A DNA stretch of 64,000 nucleotides from contig NC_135240.1 of NCBI RefSeq assembly GCF_947623445.1, positions 21,328,001-21,392,000 of the forward strand, given 5' to 3'. A program made the position numbers and the translations under genes. Source of the stretch: Clavelina lepadiformis (Eukaryota > Chordata > Ascidiacea > Aplousobranchia > Clavelinidae). Below the pieces are notes generated by a model that ran no database searches, was not told the DNA's origin, and saw only the letters and a program-made list of their open reading frames with translations. This document shows positions 25,080-35,577 of the stretch, piece by piece (position 1 is the stretch's first letter; every line of letters starts with the position of its first letter).

Positions 25080-25585
25080 GCAAGTTTAATGTGTTTACAA
25101 TTACATCATTCACCGCTCGCTGCTATATTGTTCCTTTTACTGTGGATTATTTAAAGAATTATTTCCGTTTGCAAGTGAACGTTTTAATGCTATAGGCCAT
25201 AGGCTATACATATATCTTGATTATACTCTCTGCACCTCATTCAGTGAAATTTGCGAACGCAGCCATTTTAAAGTTTTTTGTCAATTTTCATTGCGAGTAA
25301 TCTCTTACTTATTACAATGGCGTTTCTCTCTATTTGGATGGCTGATAAAAGTGATGCCAATTTGTCATTAAAATAAGCAATGTTGGAATCGTACAAACTA
25401 GTATTTAAAGGGAAAAGAAAATAACTCAATAAATGGCAATTAAAAAATTGATGCAGTAATCTATAAAATCCTAATTATAAGTTTATTTTGATGCGAATTA
25501 TAATCTTATCTAAATCTACTTTGCTCCACTTGTAGGCAATAAGAGAACCCTTCGAAACTTGAAGCTATACAAAGCGAATTTTGTG

Positions 25586-26605
25586 TTACCTCTTTCTTTT
25601 TGTGTATCTATGCCACCGAATCGTGCTTGATTTCAACAAGAAGTTTTCGTAGCGCGAATACTTTCTCCAAGAGTGGAAGAAAACCACCAACGAGACAACC
25701 ATAAGACTCGCGACGGAAATGGCAACTGGCATGACTAACAGTTTAAAGGTTTAAGATGACTTGATAAACTTTGGAAATCAAACATAGATTACTGATAAAT
25801 AATAATTATATACATGCAAGATTACCTTGGTTTTATTCTAATATTGCATTGGGTAAAACGGACGTCAACTATATAGTTTATATCATATAAACTCTCACCG
25901 ATACGTAATGAAACTGTTAGCATCGGACCCCTGACTTGCTCTAAGTTTCCTGTTTTTGGAACCAGCACGATGGTGAGTGACGTGGAATGATCTGACACAA
26001 CAGATTTGTCAGCAACAGCTTCAGCTGACTCAAGCAACGATTGCTTCAAATACATATCTCTTAACATTGGCCACGATATAACTGCGAAAGATAATTCTGA
26101 AATTCCAGCAGATTCTGAAATATTAATGTGATTGTGCAGTCTGGAAAAATGTTTTCCGTAAGTATAAACACAACTCAATCATGCCGAAGAGGATAAGCAA
26201 AAACCTGGAGGTTTGCCAGCTAGGTGCTACTTTTCGAATAGTTGATTTGGCGATAATTCCTTACATCTTTTATATAATCTTTTTTTGATGTCAAACACTT
26301 GATTACAAATTCACCAAGGCAACACGTCATATTTGATTACAAAAACTTGAAAACCCTTGATCGGAATCTAAATTTCACTTTTGATGCGAGACACCTTCTT
26401 GTCTTGACCCAGTACTCAGCATGTGCTTGTGGTGCCCTTGTAAGCAAAAGTGCATATACATGAACATCTGACATTTTTGTCACAGTAAAAATGCCCAGGG
26501 GCAAAAGAAAAAAATCTGACGAAAATACAATATACGTAGGCTACGTCACACTCTACCTTTGGCCCGAATGACCGGATGAATTTCAAATGCATGTGATAAC
26601 ATCTT
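25586..26605 (-). CDS. C-terminal exons of an unrecognised single-pass membrane protein
   Basis: Minus-strand exons 26605-26557 (49 bases), 26114-25899 and 25734-25586 join in phase with good GT-AG sites and end in TAA at 25586-25588. The visible product (about 137 residues) has an extracellular-looking part (AGISELSFAVISWPM, SLTIVLVPKTGNLE), one strongly hydrophobic helix (MPVAISVASLMVVSLVVFF), and then a short basic tail ending HRYTKRKR. This order suggests a type I membrane protein. It has no GFFKR, so it is not a standard integrin alpha tail despite a similar layout. Upstream exons were not identified; they should lie between 26606 and about 27170 or beyond. Function unknown. Confidence 0.6.
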
Positions 26606-27173
26606 CTAAATAGACACTTTGGAAACCACAGAAAATGACGTAAGATGACCAGTTTAGGCTTTCCACATGGTGCAGTTTTAAGATTACACCTAAAAAACGA
26701 CTTAAACCACAGCCATAGAGCCCCTTTATGAGCTCGGTAAATTTGCATGTATGTCGGCCGTCAGACGCGTAAAAATTATTTACAGATTACATGTATTCCG
26801 GCATTTTTCCATTAGATTAGGTATTGCGTGCATTTCCGGCGGCCACTCAGTAGCCAAACACTACTACCTCAGTTTCAATCAGTGGTGTGAAGAACTAGCC
26901 TTGTTTTACGTGATATGTAAATGAATAGATTATACATACATGCAACACACGACGCACCCATACTTTTAGCTGGTAAACGTTACACTTCAAATGAAGGTAA
27001 AACTTTATTTTAATTTTTTGTAAATACAACTTTGGGATTTTTATTCTTATATGTAGGTAACTAGGTATCGTCGTTTGCATATAACTACAGGCACAGATTG
27101 ATGCACCACATATAAAGTAATATGCACTTGGGGTCAGTTAGGTCTATTACATACTTGTTTTGTTTCTTCTTAG
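26606..27173. other. Divergent gap between membrane-protein gene and PDZ gene
   Basis: No exon could be assigned here. It should contain 5' exons of the minus-strand membrane-protein gene and/or the first exon of the plus-strand PDZ gene, both of which are missing their starts. An open stretch on the minus strand with a start codon near 26748 has a plausible donor, but its phase does not fit the next exon. Confidence 0.3.
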
Positions 27174-30100
27174 CCTAAACGGCGTCAACGCAGCCTCAAC
27201 TCATATGCTGAGTGGTCGGCGTTATATACGTTGCCTGTGAAACCATTAGCGCCTTTGGAAGGCGAAGACGGCGAAAAGAAGTTCCAAGGTATGTATATGC
27301 ACTTTCTTGGGAGAAAAACGTCACTAACGCTGATTACTTCAACACAGATAATGCAAGTACCCACAGGATAAGTGTCAGCTGCATGATCCAGACAAGTGAA
27401 AGGCCTCAGATTTACATGTACTATGCACTTGCTGTGACTAGTTAAATGTAATCTGAGATACAGCCATACAGGCCTATAGCAGTGATTTGATCATGGCAGT
27501 CGAATGTCTTGTATTACTGTATTAAACTTTCTGCGTGAAGTCAATAGTTACGTATTAAGCCAATATACATGCAGTAGACTGTACTGTAGAGCGTAGAGGG
27601 TTTTGCAAAGCCTAAGATGGTCAGTATAGGTTTGAAAATTCGTGAGGCATACCAACGGAAGGCCAATTCAAAACAATCACCAAGAGCTAAGAACAAGAAT
27701 TTGTGGGAACTGTTTGCCTATTTCTACATTTCAGTTTGACCTCAGAGTTTAAATCTTAAGGATTCTAATTAACCAACTATCGACATTTTTCAAACTCTAC
27801 TTAATGCTATTAACACAATCCATCCTTTCAAAATTATTCTAAAAAAAACGAAATTATTTAAAGCCTTTTATTTATGCATTGCTACCTCTTGTGTAGTGGA
27901 AGTATTCCAGTTTAGGCGAATGTATGTGCCGCCCCGTAAAATTGACATTGAGATTTAAAGGTATCCTGGGATGAACGTCATAACTAAGACAGCTACAACT
28001 CGCATTCAAACGTAAAATTTAAACAAAGGACATTTTTCTACAATGAGATCGATGTTAGGAAGAAAGCATCAGATCATTAAAAAATGGTTGCATAGTAAAG
28101 TGACTGATTGTAAGTGCTATACTGTTTGCGGTTCTATTAGAAATTTCAAAGGTTTATCTTCAGTAAAATTTATAGACTTAGGGCCATTTTCAAGTTGTTC
28201 TTCAATATCTGATTGAACCATGCCTTATGAGGTGTCCATTTCAGGTGGTTCCCCATGGGGCTTCCGTTTGGCCGGTGGACCTTTCATTGGAAAACCCACT
28301 ACGATAGCAAGGGTTAGTAGCAAATATCTTGTTTATTTTAGCAAAACCATTAAAACTAAAAAACACGTTAGGTGAATCATTATTTCTTGCCAGTTTATAT
28401 AAGTAAACCGCTTGGGTTTTATCGGGTACGTTAGTGCTTGAGGTCATTCCATTGATTTTGATGGGAATAGGACACATCGGAAATTAGCTAGAAATCTTGC
28501 ATCAAACATAGATTTTTATCCACAGGTGACACCTGGCGGAAAGGCAGGTCAAGCAAACGTGATGCAAGGTGATCACTTGGTAGCGGTTAATGGTTTTTCA
28601 GTGAGTCATATGGACTTGCCTGAACTGCTTGAAATGATAAAGATTTCGGGATGGACTCTCAACCTTACATTGATGAGGTTAGTGAAAACCGAAGGTTCAG
28701 CTTTTACCTGAGGGTTTTTATTACTATAAATAATACTATTATGTATTTTCTTATAAAAAAAAAGTTCCATTCCGTTCCATTTCATCGCAAAACTCTCCCA
28801 TTCCATATTCCATACTTTGTACGATACTAACACCTTCGACAATGGAATAAACAACACTATTTCAAATTTAATAGTATGTGGTGAACGCACTGCTTGTATG
28901 AATGAACGTGTGCGTGTACTGTTTCAGGAATGCATGAACTTAGATCAACTGTATGAATGTGCATTCAAGTTTAGTATAGAAAATGTATGGAAAGTTTGGA
29001 AGATTCGTTCCATTCCATAAATAAAATCTTCTATTCCACTCCATACTTTAACAATTTCATATTTCACACTGAATTTGTCGTTCCATTCCATCTTCCATTC
29101 ATTTTCATTGCACACCCTGCTCAAAGGCTACTTTTGTTTTTGGATTTATTCAGTACTAAAACTCAAAACAAAATTTAAATACCGTACCGTAAGTTTTTCC
29201 GTCCTTGTGTACATTAAAATATCGGTTTTTTAAGTTTAGAGGGGCTTGTATTCAATTTCTGTTTACATCATTATTTTAAATCAATGCAATAAGGAACGCT
29301 TGTACGACCTACTAGAAAAGCGAATTGAGCATTTGTATACATCTCGGTATATTGCCTGTGGTTTTTGACACATTTTTGACAAAGAAGCTTCATCAACTAA
29401 AGTATCGTCATTTTTCATTTATGGCAATGTTGATGTGGACTATAATATCATTGCTTCGACAACGTGTAAAGCCAATAAGAAAATCATGAAAATCAAATTT
29501 GTTTTTAGTTTGCCATAATAAAAGTGATGTAATTATAAAACTCCTGTAAGTTTAGCGGTTTCTGCACGAAGTGTCATCTTGCTAGAAACCTTTTTTGCTT
29601 TTCACCTCCACGATTATGAGTGAGACATTTCGAATGACCTTCGTAAAGAGAACAAATGTATATTCGAAGTGATAGTGCATATAGTCGATGACAAGCTGTC
29701 TACAGCCGCCAAACTATGTAGCATAATGGAAACTAATCACTATATTTGATAGCTACAGCTATCATATCTACCATAGTTAGGCCTACAGCTATTATACCGT
29801 CTATGCAGTATATACTTTCAAAACGTAATGCTTTATTGACTTTCCGTTGTTGCTTTCTTCGAAAAAATGCCATTCACCCTTCCCAGTTTCTATACAATGA
29901 CATGACTCTGCTTTTGAAGGAAAATAATGGTATAACTATTTTGAAGTAAACGTTATAGTTTGGATAAGTCCAGGGATGTCCAACCTTTTATTATAGTGGG
30001 CCGCATTGTCACTTGAAATAATTCAGTGGGCCGCAGAACCTATTAATTTTCAAGAAAAATTGATGAAATTAACTACTTTAACAATATCAGTCATCAAAGT

Positions 30101-32969
30101 ATTCGGAGTGAAAATGACTAGCGGGCCGCACAAAAATCTCAGGCGGGCCGCAGGTTGGACATCCCTGGGATAAACCAAAGTAAAGTCAAAGTATAGCTTT
30201 GGTAATAAAGGATTTATGTATAATCCCAAACATTATATAACATAAAGTTAAAAGTATAGCTTAAGCTAATTTATTGAGTTTGAAAGAATTACTGGTTAAG
30301 TTTACTTTAGTCCAGAAGAAGAAGAAGAAACCAAAAAGAAGCGCCATTCCGAAGCAAACATCACCAGCATGTCTGACATGTAAGTCATTGGCAAAACTTG
30401 AAAGAAAAACGCCTCACTACGTGTTCGGTTTAGTTTGTTCATTTATTTGCTATCAAAAGTATGCTACTTTATACAAAGTGCGTTAATGGCTTATGCAGCA
30501 TAATTTCCAAACGGATAACTTCAATGGGGCAATATATTTGCTGGTTTCCGAAGTCTTTTGTAGCAGCATTTTGCGTCTCCTCGTATAGTTTTAGTGACAA
30601 TTAAACAAGTTAAATTTTTAGAGAGCGTCCAAGAAGTCAAATGATGATGACCCCAGTGAGGTAAGCTGTGATAACGTATTTGTAAAGCTTGAAGATACTG
30701 GTATATGTGAAATAGCATTAACCTTTTTAAACGGTAACTGTTGATAATTTTTCAGCGAAAGATCACCTAGTCGACAATCAAGTCAATTAAGGTGAATTGG
30801 AGTACTGTGTAGGTTATTCCGTATATGGTGTCGGTTGTGTCGTAGTGTAGTCCTTGTAGCGTTGTTAAATTCTTTCGTGTTTCGGTTTCATTAAAGCAAA
30901 GGATCTCCGAAATCGTTTGATTCGAACTGTACGGATTTGTGTAATCAAAACAATGAAAACAATTGCAATTTCGAGTCCAAGGTGTCCAGCATAGGTGTCG
31001 TGCAAGGGGACTTTGCTAAGGATTCGAGCCAATCAGCTCGAATGCCAAAACTAGTCATTAAAGTCGGTGGAAAGCCGAAAAACACCCAACACGTCTTGCA
31101 AAGCCGTACTTCGAAACGGTTAGAACTCATACAACGATTATATGTTTACTGCACCTCTTTTGCTCTGATAGGCCCACACTATTGCACCCCACATACTCAT
31201 TAAAGCATGTGTCACGTAGCCTAGTAAAATGATATGGAACAGTACACAAATGTTCTGGAATCTAAATTCGAAAACAAAGTATGTCATAAAGCGTAACACA
31301 ATTGTAGTTTTTCGGCTTGGTATGCTTAATACCACAAAAACGGCTGGATCAGCTTTAAGTAACATGTATTTAACTAACTAAACTTTTTCAACTTTATTTT
31401 AAGTGCAACGGACTGCGATAAAAGAAGGCCCAACACGCCCGTTTCGCAAGAAGAAAATGGTTTGTTAGGTTACGAAGGAAATAATACTTTGCAAGTACCA
31501 CCTGCTCCTAAACCAAGAAACAGAAAGCCAGCTCCAGGAGTTGAAAATTTGAAACCGGAATCGGAGAAGAAAGCACCAAAGCAGGTTGAAATAAAACAAA
31601 TTGAAGACCAATTAGATCAGTAAGTCTATAGATAAGCGTTGCAGACAATATAAATTGCAGCTCTTTCAGAAGTCTCGAGAGAACTTGAAATTCTATTTAT
31701 ACTGCAAATGTACCGGTCCATGTATTTAAAAGTGTTTTGTTTTAAAGAGAAAAGCAGAAAAAGCTTCCCGACTACATAAAACGTCAACTAAAACCGCCCA
31801 AACCGCTGCCCACTGAATTTAACTCACAAGTATCTTGGCTTCACGTAAGTTGAATATTTCCGATGATAAGAACGTCTTAATTACGCTTGGTAAATTAGTA
31901 TAATAATAATTTAAAATTACCTAAATCATGGATATAGCTTTTGAAGCATTTTGTTCAGTATGTTTTATTCAGTGCCACACTAGCCACACCATTTCTGCTT
32001 TATCAGTTTAGCTTATTTTACGGTCTCGCTTTTCTTTTTCTTATATATTCTCACTGTCGGTCCCTCTTTACTGTGACTTCATCATCAATATCATTTGCTT
32101 CTTTCTTCGTCATACTGTTGCTGCTGATTCTCCGTAATTCACCAGGACAAACTTAAAATTAAAACAAAAGGCGGCAATGGCCTGTTAGTAAGATTTTAGA
32201 TAACCAGTGCCGATAATGTTATATATAGCACATATTACACTTGTTCACATTTCCCTAGTTTGTTAACTAATCAGCTATCCTAATTGCAGAAAGGACCCTG
32301 GGAACTCTCTGAAGGTAGCTGCTGCGGCCTATCCGTGTCAACGCATTGAAATTGAAGGTCCATTATCGGCTACCATTGTTCACGCTCAGTACAATACACC
32401 AGTTGGAATGTACAGTGCAAATCAAATAGTTAACACGTTGGTCCACACAGCCGCTGCTAAAGGCGCGGAAGTACCAGATCCAGAAGCATTTGAGTAAGTT
32501 GCATTCCGTGCCGTGGTCTTATATCACTTCTGTAGTCGATGTGTTTTTTAGTGTGATTTGAATGTCGATTTTGTATCAAGTTTAGGGCCCTCAGAACCGA
32601 AAATGTCGTATTTGTGGCGTGACTTGGTATTATGTGGGGTGGGAGTCGTTCCCAAGTATGGTCTTTTTCTTAGGATCTGTAATTAATTATAATAGCCTTA
32701 TAATTGTACCTTTTGCAGTGTTATGAGCGCAAACTTCAGTTAAAAATTTACCGAAACATTTTGGGCTTAATTTGGGATGTGTAGGCTTAACCTGCGTCTG
32801 CTTTTTTGCACAAAGAGAGCAGAATATTGAAGTAGACAAGTCATCATCGGTTTACAAGCTCGTCCACAAGAAAGAGAGATCTTCTCCTCTTCCAGCGCAG
32901 TCCCGATCCATTCACATCTTGGATGCTTTCCTGGACCGAGGCAAAGAGCTTCCGCATCATCTGATGTAA
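27174..32969 (+). CDS. PDZ plus DUF4749 (Zasp-like) protein without LIM domain
   Basis: Exons 27174-27288, 28245-28312, 28526-28677, 30311-30379, 30622-30660, 30756-30791, 30897-31118, 31404-31619, 31748-31844, about 32315-32493 and 32816-32969 (TAA). Residues about 39-112 form a PDZ domain (GGSPWGFRLAGGPF, then TPGGKAGQANVMQGDHLVAV), the carboxylate loop type of the PDLIM/Zasp and SYNPO2 families. A Lys/Glu/Ser-rich linker follows. Then comes a DUF4749-like segment (HAQYNTPVGMYSANQIVNTL) that in PDLIM/LDB3 proteins binds alpha-actinin, and a conserved VYKLVHKK. The protein ends with no LIM domain, so it is likely an actin-cytoskeleton or Z-disc adaptor. The first coding exon is missing. The donors at 31118 and the acceptor at 32315 are the least sure; a 42-base exon near 32146-32187 is possible. 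Confidence 0.78.
28767..29110. repeat. TTCCA-rich simple-sequence clusters in PDZ-gene intron
   Basis: Two clusters of degenerate TTCCA/CCATT units (about 28767-28815 and 29008-29105) flank about 190 bases of ordinary sequence. The right edge ends CACACCCTG. The pattern is a decayed pentanucleotide array, possibly the two ends of one old element; no clear inverted repeats or target duplication were found. Confidence 0.45.
29971..30167. mobile_element. hAT-like MITE, 197 bp, near-perfect inverted ends
   Basis: It begins CAGGGATGTCCAACCT and ends AGGTTGGACATCCCTG, a perfect 16-bp terminal inverted repeat. Sub-terminal GGGCCGCA blocks lie on both sides. The flanks GGATAAGT(C) and GGATAAAC agree at 6 of 8 bases, consistent with an aged 8-bp target duplication. 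It has no coding capacity and lies in intron 3 of the PDZ gene. Confidence 0.8.
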
Positions 32970-33171
32970 ACGCTGATATTTAATGATAACATTAAACTTG
33001 GTAAAACGATTTGTTTGGAATGCTTGGCTGAAAGTAGTTTTAGATGTACTGATTGATGTGTGTGGTTATCTCTTGTATGTACAAGTGTTTTGAAATTCGA
33101 TGTGGCATGCTTTAGCTCATACAAATTAGTAATGGTTTATGTATATAAGCGCTAAATGGCACATAAACGAA

Positions 33172-33177
33172 AATAAA
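33172..33177 (+). promoter_or_regulatory. Poly(A) signal of the PDZ gene
   Basis: An AATAAA hexamer lies about 200 bases past the TAA of the PDZ-protein gene. A second copy lies at 33237-33242. Either would give a 3' end before the minus-strand gene that ends at 33394. Confidence 0.5.
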
Positions 33178-33393
33178 TGCAGAACCGTTATATCAAGTTT
33201 TCGATACTATAGCATATCGATTACATGTATCTTAAAAATAAACACAACCTGATCATTCAGTTTACATTGTTAGTCCGAGATGCTGTACTGTAGCACATTG
33301 AAGCGTTGGAAGATGTAAATTTAAGTAAAGGGTTGATATGCAGTGTAGCCTACAGCCTATACTCTTCAGGATAGCTAATAGTTCATCTGTATT

Positions 33394-35035
33394 CTAATCG
33401 ATTGTTTGAATAATTTCTTCGTTTTTCACGATTGAGGAGTTGCTGGAAGTATCGGAACTCGACTTTGAATATTCAGTGATGGCTGTTGTAGTAACAGTGG
33501 TTGTGGTGTCACTTTTATAACTTATTTCATCCATTTCCGTCACACAACTTTTATTTTTCATTGGATTTGTCGACGGAAAAGGACGCTCGGATGATTTTAC
33601 GTATCCTCTTTGAATCCGCGAATCACCTTGATCCCTTACATCACTGCCTCTTCTTTTCGTTTGAGTTGAGTCAACTCTTCCAGGACGCTGGTTGTTATTC
33701 TGGTGGGCTGCTTTCTTGGTCTTAGGCGCTGAATTCAGATGTTCCTCTGTATTTGGGGCTACTGGCAATCCATGAGACACATTGAAAACTGACGTAAGCT
33801 CATCTAAATAACTAACATCACTACGTGATATCTTAGGTTGTGTGTATTCTGTTTCCTCTACTTTCGGTTCCTCCGGGTCTTCCTCCTAAAATTGTCAACA
33901 AAATTGGACTTTTTCAGGACATGAAAAATTGCAATCGAAATTAACAAGTGTTGTCATATTCAAATATACCTTTTATACATATATAACGGTACTTCACTTC
34001 TGAATAGGTTTTTAGGCTTTTGAATAACATACCTTGGATGAAATGCAAGACAAACACTTGATCATGTATCTAATGGCTTTAGTTAGTTCCTGCACCGCGT
34101 TGCAGTGATAGATTAGTTCTACCAGAGAGTACTCGTAACACATACCCACAATATCACCCTTTCGATTGTAATCCAATCCTCTTACACTGCATTTTTTATA
34201 TTTAGATTTATTAACTTTGGGTGGTTCATAACTAAGTATAAAAAAGCTTACTTTTCCAATGGCAAAATAAATTTTTATCTTCAAAATAGATGAAGAGATT
34301 GCATTTAAACCACTAAACAAAACTATCAATATGTCATGTTCAACTTTCGTCTTACAATTCTCTCATGTCGACAAGGGCTTCTTGAGCAAGGTTCTTAGCT
34401 TCCTGCCACTTTGCGTTGCTTATTGATTCCTCCCATCTCGCACTGCCTTCAGATCTGATAAAAGCAGCAGGACGTTTCGATTTTGTTATCGCCTGGTTCA
34501 CGTTCTTGTTGTACTGGTTTAAAGTAAAATTGTGGTCGTCTTTTGCATTTTGCGCGGCCAGAGCACACTTATTAGCATAACGAAGATTGGCCTCCAACTC
34601 TGGCTTTTTCTGCTGCTGTTGATAGGCTCTCAACTGCTGGGGTTCCAGTATCTTCGTTATTATTCTCCGTTGACTGATGTCGTCATAATTCTGTACGATA
34701 TATAGATGTTTTGCAGCCTGCAACAGGTTTTCACGAAATCCTCCAGGGTTTGAATTCAAACCTGGAATATTTTGGTTTAAGTTGTAATTATATTCGTTCT
34801 TGGCAAAATTTGCCATTCTTTCGGCAAAGTCTTTCTTTTTTGATGACAGCTTTCTTTTATGTTCATGTACTTTCAATAACTCATTCATCATGCGAGAATG
34901 TAGTTTCTCTTTTTCATTAAAAGATCTCAACACCTCCGTCGTGGAAAAAACCGTCCTGTTAACCTTGGCAGACCGAGGTATTGACGTTCCATATTTCATA
35001 AAATTGCTCACGTTTAACTGAGTTTCCTTCTCCAT
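33394..35035 (-). CDS. Unrecognised charged helical protein, three exons
   Basis: Minus-strand exons 35035-34356 (frame open to 35098 and beyond), 34231-34033 and 33885-33394 (TAG). The first exon appears to end in a stop (GAA TTG TAA), but the same bases are a strong donor (TT|GTAAGA). Splicing to the acceptor at 34232 restores the frame as FYEPPKVNK. The first in-frame Met is at 35035, giving 456 residues; an upstream exon could add more. The first two thirds are helical and rich in Lys, Gln and Asn, with FNEKEKLHSRMMNELLKVHE and several aromatic NYD/NY repeats. The middle exon has Cys residues. The last exon is Glu-rich then Ser/Thr-rich, ending KNEEIIQTID. I do not recognise the family. 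It lies tail-to-tail with the PDZ gene and about 480 bases from the next same-strand gene. Confidence 0.7.
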
Positions 35036-35577
35036 TTCTCTGTCAAACTCTCTGAAAAGCGACTGTAACTGATGGTTTTCGGTCAGATTAGTTTTCAAAT
35101 TTACTGTGGCTAGCGAGATAACAATGCTTACTTTATGATGTCAATCCATAAGTTACTTCATAATTGTCGAATTCATCATACTATAGTAACTATACCCTGA
35201 TACAAGGTGCGTCTTCTAACTACTGTACTATCTTTGCCCTGATGTACCTGGCTGAACACCAGTAGTTTAATTGCTGCTAAAGCAAAGTTAATTCAATTGG
35301 TTTACTGTATTTCATTCTGGCTCAGCAAAAACATAACCCTCATCAAAACATAAGAAGACTAACTTCATTTTATAAAAGGAAACTCTTAACTAAAGGTCAA
35401 AAAACAACAAAAAATGAATTTCATTTTAACTTATTTTTCGGATATTCCATAAAAACATGTATAGAAAATAGAATAGAAAAAAACAAACACAAAACACTAA
35501 AAAAAATTATCAAATGTTCATGCCCGAAATACACCTAAACTTATAGCTCAGAGAATAAAACATGCTTTGCTTAGTCG
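35036..35577. other. Short gap between two minus-strand genes
   Basis: About 540 bases between the first Met of the helical protein and the stop of the next minus-strand gene. It should hold the 3' untranslated region of the upstream gene and the promoter or 5' exon of the downstream one. A possible acceptor (GCCACAG at about 35107) could join a 5' exon. Nothing else was recognised. Confidence 0.35.

Larger units (their letters stand above)
19030..25585. other. Gene-poor stretch upstream of SYT15-like gene
   Basis: No coding exon could be supported with confidence, although the N-terminal exon of the SYT15-like gene should lie here or further right. The stretch contains a decayed hAT-like MITE (21865-22131) and a foldback repeat (24407-25079). 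The remainder is AT-rich, with TAGGCCTA-type words around 23200 and no recognisable element. Confidence 0.35.

Noticed and set aside
25586-26605. Integrin alpha tail
   Set aside because: Layout is similar (WP-containing segment, one helix, short tail), but the GFFKR motif is absent and no beta-propeller exons are seen.
26416-26748. 110-residue minus-strand open frame as the first exon of the membrane-protein gene
   Set aside because: Its plausible donor leaves a phase that does not match the next exon (26605-26557), which itself lies inside this frame in another register.
31941-32156. Hydrophobic 71-residue open frame
   Set aside because: Pyrimidine-rich intron sequence of the PDZ gene read as Leu/Phe/Ser; no splice support for it as coding.
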